DNA from: Methanobacterium sp.
GTDB taxonomy: Archaea > Methanobacteriota > Methanobacteria > Methanobacteriales > Methanobacteriaceae
DNA: 8,199 nt
Assembly (NCBI GenBank): GCA_009712615.1
Contig: WASR01000045.1
Location: 1-8,199, forward strand
Direction of reading: 5' to 3'
Each line of letters begins with the position of its first letter. The first letter of the stretch is position 1. Below, in pieces: positions 1 through 6,204 of the stretch. The position numbers and the translations under genes are program-made. Below the pieces are notes generated by a model. It searched no databases and had not been told where the DNA came from. It saw only the letters and a program-made list of their open reading frames with translations.

Positions 1-978
1 GATGTGAAAGCCAACCCGATAGTTACTGAACACAGCCATAAAGCTGGTACACCTACAATGGGCGGAATTGCCATTCTAATGGGAGTTTTGTTGGTTGCAT
101 GTGTGTACTACACAAATTCACAGCTTATTTTAACTGTTTTAATTATGATGGTGGCTGGTATTGTTGGTTTGATGGACGACTTGATTGGGCTTAAAACCAA
201 GGAAATTCAAAAAGTTGTGATGAACAAAAGTTCTGAACCAGTTGAAATTGGAAGATTAACACTCAAAACCGGAGAAAATGCCAGGGTAACCACACCTAAA
301 GCAAAAAAGGATCTTGAAGAGCTTCTTAAAACTGATAAAGTTGAAATCATTGGTGAAGCCCCAATAAAAAGTGAGATAAAAGAGAACGAAAAAATTGCAT
401 CCCAAATTTTGGTTTCAATCTTCTTGGTTGCTTCAGGAGCTGTTGGCGCCTCAGTTCTAGGTTTCAATATTGGATTGTTGATCATACCCGTGGTGATCTG
501 CGGTATAGTTGGATCAATAAACTCAGTAAATTTGATAGATGGTATGGATGGACTCGCAGCAGGAATACTTGGAATAGCATCAATTGCTTCTGCACTTTTC
601 GCATTTTCCAAGGGAAATCCAATGGGAGCCTTGCCGTTTGTAGCAATAGCTGGAGCATGTTTTGGTTTCCTGGTGTTCAACAAATATCCTGCATCAATAT
701 TTATGGGCGACACTGGATCCTTTGCCCTTGGTGCAGGATATATTACTGCAGCGTTTCTTGGGGATGTCATATACTTCGCAATCATTGCATTGGCAGTTCC
801 AATAATATCAGTTATTATAAGCCTTCTTCACAGGGCACACATCATCAAACTGCCAGTTGAACCACTACACCACACACTGCATTACAAGGGGTTGTCTGAA
901 AAGAAGATAGTGGCAGTTTACTGGGGAGCAACAATAGTAATATCTGCAGCTGCTCTCTTCATCTACAACGTGATCTAA
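1..978 (+). CDS. mraY: MraY-like polyprenyl-phosphate glycosyl-1-phosphate transferase (pseudomurein pathway), 5' partial
   Basis: Integral membrane enzyme expected to move a phospho-sugar (or phospho-glycopeptide) from a UDP precursor onto polyprenyl phosphate at the inner membrane face. Residues are numbered from the GTG at base 4, but the frame is open to base 1, so the true start lies upstream and the first membrane helix or helices are missing. Family motifs seen: KAGTPTMGG (13-21), Asp pair D58-D59 after a hydrophobic helix, NLIDGMDGLAAG (176-187), FMGDTGS (233-239) with the catalytic-type Asp D236, and PLHHTLHYKG (287-296) where bacterial MraY has HHH. The KAGTPTMGG-to-DD spacing matches bacterial MraY. 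About 50 mostly charged residues (roughly 67-125) interrupt the loop after the DD motif, more than in bacterial enzymes. The next gene, a Mur ligase, starts 38 bases downstream, so co-transcription is likely. The family call is firm; the exact substrate is inference. Confidence 0.93.
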   Translation, partial: DVKANPIVTEHSHKAGTPTMGGIAILMGVLLVACVYYTNSQLILTVLIMMVAGIVGLMDDLIGLKTKEIQKVVMNKSSEPVEIGRLTLKTGENARVTTPKAKKDLEELLKTDKVEIIGEAPIKSEIKENEKIASQILVSIFLVASGAVGASVLGFNIGLLIIPVVICGIVGSINSVNLIDGMDGLAAGILGIASIASALFAFSKGNPMGALPFVAIAGACFGFLVFNKYPASIFMGDTGSFALGAGYITAAFLGDVIYFAIIALAVPIISVIISLLHRAHIIKLPVEPLHHTLHYKGLSEKKIVAVYWGATIVISAAALFIYNVI

Positions 979-1016
979 ATAAGAAAAACTATCTATAGTA
1001 CATTTATGGGAATAAC

Positions 1017-2486
1017 ATGAAAGAATTAACAACTTCCTCTCTGGCCAATCAAATCAATGGAAAATTAACAGGACCAGATGTGACTATTCAGGGTATTTTC
1101 ACCTTTTTAAATCATGCCAAACCTGGCGATGTGGTTATAAGACACTGGGTAGATGAAAAGGGCGTGGAAATAGCAAGAAATAGGGGTGTTTCCTGTGTTG
1201 TTACTCAAAACCCCAAAGGTAATGCAGTGAAACTAGCTGAAGAACTTGATTTTCCAATGATAATAACCCCAAAAATTGAACTTGCAAACGCATTTGCACT
1301 GAAATGGGCCATTAACAATTTTGCTCCCAGATCATTACGAATCGTTGTGACAGGCACCAATGGAAAGTCAACAACAACCCACATGATACAAAACATACTA
1401 AATCAAGCAGGTTACAACTGTTACACCAACACAGATTCCAAATCTGAATTTAACACCCTGATAGATCCTGTTGTTTCTGATCAGATCGCACGTTTCAAAG
1501 CAAAAACCAGGAACCCCATTGATGCAATGGTAGTAGAAGTTTCAGAAGTCCAGGGATGGATGGATAAACTCATGAAAAATCATGCTTATCTAATGACAGA
1601 CGCGGTTCAACCCGATGTCCTGGTTCTAACCAACATAAGCATGGATCATATCGGTCTGGTTAACTCCATTGAAGAAACCTATACCGAGGTATACGGAGCT
1701 CTGGCTGCAGTAAAAAAATCATGTGAAAATAACTATGTTGTTTTAAATTATGATGATCCATTATTAAGAGAAATGGCTGGAAAAATTGGGACCTGTCCAA
1801 ACATAATATCCCATGGTTCCCTCGACCGAGATTTTAAACCAGATCTAACTGTTAAATCCGATGGAATATACCTTGAAGAGGAATTGTTTTTAAAGATGGA
1901 AGATCTTCCATTTAAAAGCGAACACTTCCTACAAAATACAATGGCAGCCATAGGTGCAGGTTTGGCATTGAAAATCGATTACAACGCAATAAAAGATGGA
2001 GTGCTGTCTTACAGCCCATTAAACAGAAGATTTTCCATTCTCTACACAGAACCTCTGATAATTGATGATTTCGCCCACAACCCCGATGGAATCATAGCAA
2101 CCATTAAAAGTGCCTCAAAAATGTCTGAAGGCACCCTGCATATTTTATTTGCAGTTAGAGGGTCTAGAGGAGAAGTTATAAACCGTTTAAATACAGAAGC
2201 ACTCGCATCTACACTTACAGACCTTGATTACTCCATGGTTATAACAAGCAGTTCTGATGTTGTTGATCATTTAAACACGGTTCATACATCAGAAATTGAA
2301 GTTGTGAGGGATGTTATGGCAGAACATAATCTCAAACACACATTCAAAGAAGAACTGGAAGATGCCCTAAACTACACCTTAAACACAGCTAAAAAGGAAG
2401 ATACCATTCTACTAATTGGAGCCCAGGGAATGGATCCTGCTAAGGACATTTTAAACCGGATCAGAGGACCAGAAGCTCAATTATAA
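1017..2486 (+). CDS. Mur ligase family protein, MurE/MurF type (pseudomurein peptide ligase candidate)
   Basis: Predicted cytoplasmic ATP-dependent amide ligase that would add one amino acid to the pseudomurein peptide precursor. Three-part Mur layout: an N-terminal substrate domain (about 1-105) of MurE/F style, with a PGD turn at 36-38 and no Rossmann GxGxxG; a central ATPase domain with P-loop GTNGKST (113-119), acidic VVEVSE (172-177) and LTNISMDH (204-211); and a C-terminal domain opening with IDDFAHNPDG (349-358), the counterpart of MurE DYAHTPD. The loop after the DH motif (SIEETYTEVYGAL) resembles CapB/CphA-type ligases and lacks the YxxxK lysine that is carbamylated in classical Mur ligases. 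The MurE DNPR amino-acid motif is not seen. Length 489 residues, normal for the family. The start ATG has only a weak ribosome site. Published archaeal homologues are called pMurE/pMurC; which one this is cannot be decided here. Confidence 0.9.
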   Translation: MKELTTSSLANQINGKLTGPDVTIQGIFTFLNHAKPGDVVIRHWVDEKGVEIARNRGVSCVVTQNPKGNAVKLAEELDFPMIITPKIELANAFALKWAINNFAPRSLRIVVTGTNGKSTTTHMIQNILNQAGYNCYTNTDSKSEFNTLIDPVVSDQIARFKAKTRNPIDAMVVEVSEVQGWMDKLMKNHAYLMTDAVQPDVLVLTNISMDHIGLVNSIEETYTEVYGALAAVKKSCENNYVVLNYDDPLLREMAGKIGTCPNIISHGSLDRDFKPDLTVKSDGIYLEEELFLKMEDLPFKSEHFLQNTMAAIGAGLALKIDYNAIKDGVLSYSPLNRRFSILYTEPLIIDDFAHNPDGIIATIKSASKMSEGTLHILFAVRGSRGEVINRLNTEALASTLTDLDYSMVITSSSDVVDHLNTVHTSEIEVVRDVMAEHNLKHTFKEELEDALNYTLNTAKKEDTILLIGAQGMDPAKDILNRIRGPEAQL

Positions 2487-2498
2487 ATTTAATCCATA

Positions 2499-2507
2499 TT
2501 TTTTTTT
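2499..2507 (+). terminator. T9 tract, likely archaeal intrinsic terminator
   Basis: Nine consecutive T residues begin 13 bases after the stop codon at 2484-2486. Archaeal RNA polymerase can terminate on T-rich tracts without a strong hairpin, and none is seen here. It would end the mraY-ligase transcript. Confidence 0.55.
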
Positions 2508-2613
2508 ATAGTATAAAAACTCCAGTATGAATCACATCATCAAATATGTTATGATAGCATACCACTAGATGAGAAATTGATAAGTACTACTTGAAAATAA
2601 TACTTAGTAGATT

Positions 2614-2627
2614 AAGATTTAAATCTT
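2614..2627 (+). promoter_or_regulatory. Palindrome AAGATTTAAATCTT overlapping a TATA-like box
   Basis: A perfect 14-base palindrome whose centre, TTTAAATC at 2618-2625, resembles an archaeal box A. Transcription would start about 25 bases downstream, near 2645-2650, leaving a leader of about 35-40 bases that includes the GTGAG ribosome site before ATG 2684. The symmetry could also be an operator, but the AT richness makes a chance palindrome plausible. The call rests on position and motif only. Confidence 0.35.
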
Positions 2628-2670
2628 GATTAAAAGAAATAATAAGGATTACTGTGTTAAAAAGATTCTT

Positions 2671-2675
2671 GTGAG
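2671..2675 (+). promoter_or_regulatory. Ribosome binding site GTGAG
   Basis: GTGAG sits 8 bases before ATG 2684 and matches the GGTGA-type anti-16S signal common in methanogens. It supports ATG 2684 as the start of the ligase gene. Confidence 0.55.
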
Positions 2676-2683
2676 AAATTGTT

Positions 2684-4096
2684 ATGAAGTGTTTAGTAAT
2701 TGGTGCAGGAAATGCTGGAAGACCCGTGGCAAGGATATTGAATTATGTCGGGAACAGCATCCTGATGACAGACAGAAAAAAAATGAATGAATTCCCCCCA
2801 AAAGTGCAAGACACCCTAAAAGTAATGGGAAATGAAGGTGTAGAATTAGCATTAGATTTTGATGATTTTGAAAGTTTAGAATCTGAAGAAATTGAATATG
2901 CCTATGTGGCCCCAACTGTGCCCCTAGATGCACCTATATGGGAGTTTTTAGATAATAACAATATTGAGGTGATGAGCAATGAATATATTTCAGACATCAT
3001 CAACGAACTCCTTGATATTGATACAGTTGGAATTACAGGAACACTTGGAAAAACAAGTACAACCCACATAGTGGCAGAAATTTTCAGAGCCGCAGGTTAC
3101 AATGTTTGGTCATGCTCTTCAAGAATGGGAAACCTGTTGAGCGAAGTGATTGTTGATGGAATAGTTAATGGACTGCATAAAAGCAACGATGTTGCAGTGC
3201 TTGAACTGCCCCATGGAACATCCAGGTTGATGTCCAAGGTGGAGCTCAAGGTAGGAATCATCACCAACATTTTTCCAGATCATCTTGATGAGTTTGACTA
3301 TTCTATGGAGAAGTATGTTGAACGTAAATTATTCATCACAAAATCCAGTGAAATTCTTGTTTCAGGTATTCAATGCAGGGAAAACATTGAATCATTTAGG
3401 GATGATGTCATTTACTACTGTCAGGAAAATGCACTGTGTAAAGTTCAGGGAAATTTGGAAGATGGTTTGCTCAATATAAACTATGACATTCCTGAATTGC
3501 TATTGAAAGGTAATTTTAACATTCCATTCAAGCTCAGAGGTTACTACTTCGATAATTCTCTTGGAGCTGCAGCCGCAGCACTCGCCTATGGAATCGATGA
3601 AAACTCCATAAAAAAGGGTTTATCCAATTTTAAAGGTATTGAAGGACATATGGAATACATAGGAAACTATAATGATAGGGAAGTTCATTTTGATGCTGCT
3701 TTTGTACCTGCAGGACTTGTAAATACTCTTGAAAGCTTTGATAGCCAGGATTTAATTGTTGTGGTGGATAACCCCGACAGCACCAATCCTCGTGACAAGG
3801 TCAAGGTTGGTGAAGTCATTGGAAAATATGCCAAGGTAATAATCTGCAGTGGCTACAATGAAACAACCAAAAAGTTTGATGTGACAGCAGCAAACGATGT
3901 TATAAAGGGGGCTCAACAATCATCTGCCAGTAAGTTGGCCACAGAAGATATGTTCATTGCAGGAGAGCTTGCAATTAAACATTCCTCTCCGGGTGATATC
4001 ATAATCCATGTTGGGCCTGGAGCCATCACCAACTACGATGATCTAAAATTTAAGATGATGTCCGGCATTAAAGAAGGGTGTAAAAAATATGACTAA
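2684..4096 (+). CDS. Mur ligase family protein, MurC/MurD type with altered active-site motifs
   Basis: Predicted cytoplasmic ligase of the pseudomurein peptide pathway. The N-terminal domain is a Rossmann-like MurC/D fold with VIGAGNAGRP (5-14). The central ATPase domain has P-loop GTLGKTST (119-126), where the usual Asn is Leu121, then ELPHGTS (174-180) in place of the usual E(V/L)SS segment, NIFPDHLDEF (195-204), and YVERK with K215 at the carbamyl-lysine position. Residues 318-327 (GIEGHMEYIG) correspond to the GR/HRxE stretch. In the C-terminal domain FDAAFVPAGL (337-344 plus flanks) replaces the DYAH(N/H)P motif, so the usual His is absent; DNPDSTNPRD follows at 362-371. Length 470 is normal. 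Its last 8 bases overlap the next ligase, so the two are translationally linked. Mur-family membership is clear, but whether it is an active ligase and on which substrate is open. Confidence 0.87.
   Translation: MKCLVIGAGNAGRPVARILNYVGNSILMTDRKKMNEFPPKVQDTLKVMGNEGVELALDFDDFESLESEEIEYAYVAPTVPLDAPIWEFLDNNNIEVMSNEYISDIINELLDIDTVGITGTLGKTSTTHIVAEIFRAAGYNVWSCSSRMGNLLSEVIVDGIVNGLHKSNDVAVLELPHGTSRLMSKVELKVGIITNIFPDHLDEFDYSMEKYVERKLFITKSSEILVSGIQCRENIESFRDDVIYYCQENALCKVQGNLEDGLLNINYDIPELLLKGNFNIPFKLRGYYFDNSLGAAAAALAYGIDENSIKKGLSNFKGIEGHMEYIGNYNDREVHFDAAFVPAGLVNTLESFDSQDLIVVVDNPDSTNPRDKVKVGEVIGKYAKVIICSGYNETTKKFDVTAANDVIKGAQQSSASKLATEDMFIAGELAIKHSSPGDIIIHVGPGAITNYDDLKFKMMSGIKEGCKKYD
4075..4080 (+). 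promoter_or_regulatory. Ribosome binding site AGGGTG inside the upstream gene
   Basis: AGGGTG lies 8 bases before ATG 4089, within the last codons of the preceding ligase. Together with the ATGACTAA overlap it fixes the start of the third ligase and suggests coupled translation. Confidence 0.55.
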
Positions 4097-5615
4097 CTCT
4101 GAAGACTTTCAAGACCCTGTTTACGGTGTGGTAGGAATCTGTGGAGTTGTTGGAAACCTTGTTTCCAGGATGTTGATGGATAAAAAATTTAGGGTCATGG
4201 GTACAGATATGAGCCCAGCCAGTGGATGCACATTTTTATACACACTTAAGGAGTATGATTTTCCCAAATTCCTAGAAAACCATCCAGAATCATTTTTTAA
4301 TGATGCTGATATCATAGTACCGCCACCCAGCCTGAGTGAAAATGCTGAGTTATTCAATAGAATTTCAGAGCATGGTAATGATGTAATGACTGTGGATGAT
4401 TGTTTAATCCAGTTTAAACCAGATAAACCAGTTCTATGTGTCACTGGAACCAACGGTAAAACAACTACAACTACTCTGCTTAAACATATATGTCGAAGCA
4501 TGAACCTTGAACCAACGGAACATGGTTTTATCAAACTTCAGGGCAACATTGATTACATTCCCCCACTGCAGGCCAGGTTGAAAGGTGATGTTGCTGTTCT
4601 TGAAACAGGAACATTTGGAAACACCGGTGATCTGGAAATTATGATGAAACGCTGCGAACCAGAGTGCGGTGTTGTAACAAATATCAACCCGGACCATATG
4701 GACGAAACCCATGATTTTATGGACTACGCCAGTATAAAGGGAGAATTTGTTGATTACTTCAAAAATAAGAAACTCATTGTCAATTCAGATGATCCAACAG
4801 TGCTTGGTTTGATCAACAACCCAGATTCAGTCATAAAGTTTGGAGTAGATACAACTACTGAAGACATAGGTTACAAGGAATGCTGGTGTGGTAATGAGAT
4901 TGAGATCAACGAAACAATAACAGGATCAGGCTACTACCAATGTGAATGTGGACTCAAACGTCCCGAACCAGATTACATTGCATTTGAAATAAAAGAATCT
5001 GAGGGAAGGTTCAAATTGAAAACACCAGATTCTATTTTTGAAGTGAAAATGAACCTCATTGGACTCCACAACGTTTACAATGTCACTGGTGCCATGGTGG
5101 CTGCAAGGGAATATTTCAACCTTCCCATGGACAAAATTATTCAGGCTGTTGAAACCTTTGAAGGGGTTTCTGGAAGAATTGAACATCTTTTCACCCATGA
5201 AGAAATGGAAGTTATCCTGGATTATGGGCACAATCCCGCAGGAATTGAAACTGTTTTAAAAGAGCTTAAAAAGGTTTATGAAACAATAACAGTAGTTTTA
5301 ACAGTTTCTTCTGAATCTGGCGAACAGGGAGATATGGAAATATTTGATAAAGTTCTGAAATTTGGAGATTTCATAGTTCCAGCATCCCATGCCTCTAGAT
5401 TAGTTGCAGAAACCAAGGTTGAAGAAATTGAATCTGGAAAAATTCTACTGACAACCGAATCCATGGTAAAATTCGATAAAACTGGAACCCTTGGTGCAAG
5501 TTCAGACCAAGTATTAGATGGGATTAAAACTGGTTTGAAATGCAAATCTTCGGCGTTAATATGTCTTGGAGAAGCTGCATTCAAGTATAAAAAATCTATT
5601 TTAGATTTGAAATAA
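4089..5615 (+). CDS. Mur ligase family protein, MurT/CphA-like, with a cysteine ribbon insert
   Basis: Predicted cytoplasmic ATP-dependent ligase, 508 residues. An N-terminal Rossmann-like segment has GICGVVG (16-22). The central domain carries an intact P-loop GTNGKTTT (120-127), ETGTFGNTG (172-180), TNINPDHMDE (197-206) and YASIK with K217 at the carbamyl-lysine position. Inserted at about 263-295 is a small ribbon with C265, C267, C285 and C287 followed by GLKRPEPDY, very like the Cys4 zinc ribbon of bacterial MurT, but each knuckle is CxC instead of CxxC. SGRIEH (361-366) and DYGHNPAG (378-385) open the C-terminal domain; the latter also resembles cyanophycin synthetase. MurT works with the glutaminase GatD to amidate lipid II; no GatD-like gene is in this window, so the role is more likely peptide extension. 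Overlaps the previous ligase by 8 bases. Confidence 0.9.
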   Translation: MTNSEDFQDPVYGVVGICGVVGNLVSRMLMDKKFRVMGTDMSPASGCTFLYTLKEYDFPKFLENHPESFFNDADIIVPPPSLSENAELFNRISEHGNDVMTVDDCLIQFKPDKPVLCVTGTNGKTTTTTLLKHICRSMNLEPTEHGFIKLQGNIDYIPPLQARLKGDVAVLETGTFGNTGDLEIMMKRCEPECGVVTNINPDHMDETHDFMDYASIKGEFVDYFKNKKLIVNSDDPTVLGLINNPDSVIKFGVDTTTEDIGYKECWCGNEIEINETITGSGYYQCECGLKRPEPDYIAFEIKESEGRFKLKTPDSIFEVKMNLIGLHNVYNVTGAMVAAREYFNLPMDKIIQAVETFEGVSGRIEHLFTHEEMEVILDYGHNPAGIETVLKELKKVYETITVVLTVSSESGEQGDMEIFDKVLKFGDFIVPASHASRLVAETKVEEIESGKILLTTESMVKFDKTGTLGASSDQVLDGIKTGLKCKSSALICLGEAAFKYKKSILDLK

Positions 5616-5624
5616 TCTAAACAG

Positions 5625-5644
5625 AAAATAATTTTTATTTTATT
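5625..5644 (+). terminator. Weak A/T hairpin and T-rich tract after the third ligase
   Basis: AAAATAA (5625-5631) can pair with TTATTTT (5635-5641) across a TTT loop, within a T-rich run that starts 10 bases after the stop codon. The stem is all A/T and weak, but the T-rich run suits archaeal termination. Confidence 0.45.
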
Positions 5645-5670
5645 GCATAGTTTTAAATCTTTTAAAAATA

Positions 5671-5682
5671 ATCTAATTAGAT
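5671..5682. repeat. 12-base palindrome ATCTAATTAGAT in the promoter region
   Basis: Perfect 12-base inverted repeat in the 135-base gap between the ligase operon and the exported-protein operon, about 20-30 bases upstream of the candidate TATA box. The position would suit an operator or activator site, but no known regulator motif is recognised and the region is very AT-rich. Confidence 0.3.
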
Positions 5683-5703
5683 CAGATAAGATCATAAAAC
5701 ATA

Positions 5704-5716
5704 TTAAATATTATAA
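5704..5716 (+). promoter_or_regulatory. TATA-like box for the exported-protein operon
   Basis: The string TTAAATATTATAA resembles an archaeal box A. Counting about 25 bases downstream gives a start near 5735, just ahead of the AAGGGGAA ribosome site and about 15 bases before ATG 5751. This spacing is consistent but not proof. Confidence 0.4.
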
Positions 5717-5737
5717 GTTCATATTTCACTGCAACTG

Positions 5738-5745
5738 AAGGGGAA
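5738..5745 (+). promoter_or_regulatory. Ribosome binding site AAGGGGAA
   Basis: Purine-rich AAGGGGAA lies 5 bases before ATG 5751 and supports that start for the small membrane-anchored protein. Confidence 0.5.
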
Positions 5746-5750
5746 TTAGA

Positions 5751-6191
5751 ATGTTCATAAAGATTAGGAGAGATACCTTAATAATTTTATTACTGGCATT
5801 CCTGCTTATATTTTCAGGGAGGGTGATGACTTACATGTCATATGCATCATCAACCACATCTGATCAGGGTGTTCAAATTTCTGGAGTGATTGTTAAGGGT
5901 AACGATATAGTGCCATTAGATTCTATTAAAAACAGTCTGGCAAATGTTGGATTTAGATCAGGCAGCTATATCCAGGGAGATACCTTAGTCACGTCTAAGC
6001 GGCAGGTTCCCTTGAATGAAGCGATAGATAATGCTAAACAAGCTGCTATGCAAACAACGATACCCGGAACGCAGATCACGCCAATTGTTGCGGCCGATGT
6101 AGAAGTGGATAAATCTACAGGAATTGTTACAGTGAATGTTATCGAAGACTTCTCAAACATATACATAAAGGGGCTGAATGGAACTTATTAA
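5751..6191 (+). CDS. Small membrane-anchored protein with a POTRA-like extracytoplasmic domain; function unknown
   Basis: 146 residues, family not recognised. Two or three basic residues (K4, R6, R7) precede one hydrophobic helix at about 9-23, giving an uncleaved anchor or signal peptide with the rest outside the cell. Residues 41-133 resemble one POTRA unit in pattern: a beta strand ending in VKGNDIVPLDSIKNSLANVG (48-67), a second helix NEAIDNAKQAAMQ (89-101), then strands VAADVEVD and GIVTVNVIED joined by a turn. The GN followed by a helix and then Gly is typical of POTRA repeats. This is a pattern match by eye, not a search result. The gene follows the three Mur ligases and overlaps the next exported protein's longest reading by 14 bases, so the two are surely an operon. 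A wall-related role is possible by context only. Confidence 0.78.
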   Translation: MFIKIRRDTLIILLLAFLLIFSGRVMTYMSYASSTTSDQGVQISGVIVKGNDIVPLDSIKNSLANVGFRSGSYIQGDTLVTSKRQVPLNEAIDNAKQAAMQTTIPGTQITPIVAADVEVDKSTGIVTVNVIEDFSNIYIKGLNGTY

Positions 6192-6200
6192 GGGGCTGAA
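6165..6200 (+). repeat. Tandem near-duplicate carrying two ribosome sites
   Basis: A 14-base unit, ATAAAGGGGCTGAA at 6165-6178, recurs 22 bases later as ATTAAGGGGCTGAA at 6187-6200, with 13 of 14 bases the same. Each copy contains AAGGGG ahead of a possible ATG (6178 and 6205) of the next gene. The first copy lies in the last codons of the upstream gene, the second crosses its stop codon. It encodes the tripeptide KGL in two different reading frames. Confidence 0.75.
6190..6195 (+). promoter_or_regulatory. Ribosome binding site AAGGGG deciding the downstream start
   Basis: AAGGGG is 9 bases before ATG 6205, a normal spacing. The equivalent site at 6168-6173 is only 4 bases before ATG 6178, which is tight. 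Starting at 6205 also gives a textbook signal peptide beginning MKRSN, so 6205 is preferred. Confidence 0.5.
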
Positions 6201-6204
6201 ATTC

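Larger units (their letters stand above)
2487..2683. other. AT-rich intergenic region with terminator, palindromes and a promoter candidate
   Basis: No convincing open reading frame or tRNA is seen. From left to right it holds a T9 tract just after the ligase stop, a TATAAAAA string at 2512-2519, a cluster of short inverted repeats at 2582-2610 (AAGTA-c-TACTT, TACT-t-AGTA, and CTACT pairing with AGTAG across 14 bases), a 14-base perfect palindrome AAGATTTAAATCTT at 2614-2627, and a ribosome site GTGAG before the next ATG. The region separates the MraY/ligase pair from the two overlapping ligases, so the latter probably have their own promoter. Confidence 0.6.

Noticed and set aside
207..785. 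192-codon antisense open frame opposite the MraY gene
   Set aside because: It lies fully opposite a gene with strong family motifs, its translation shows no recognisable domain, and no ribosome site or promoter is seen. It is a shadow of the real frame.
2487..2683. Possible small RNA or riboswitch in the 197-base gap
   Set aside because: Short palindromes exist, but no GC-containing stable stems or known riboswitch core could be made out; it is treated as promoter/leader DNA.
2682..2933. Antisense frame opposite the start of the second ligase
   Set aside because: Leu/His-rich shadow translation of the Rossmann-coding segment, with no support.
4121..4712. Two overlapping antisense open frames opposite the third ligase
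   Set aside because: They overlap each other and the P-loop-bearing coding region. The composition is low-complexity and reflects the codon pattern of the real gene.
4881..4974. Inserted zinc ribbon as a sign of gene fusion or frameshift
   Set aside because: The frame and Mur motifs run smoothly on both sides and the same insert site is known in MurT, so it is a family feature.
5276..5695. 139-codon antisense open frame reaching into the 5616-5750 gap
   Set aside because: Most of it is opposite the ligase C-terminal domain; the start in the gap has no ribosome site and the protein has no recognisable feature.
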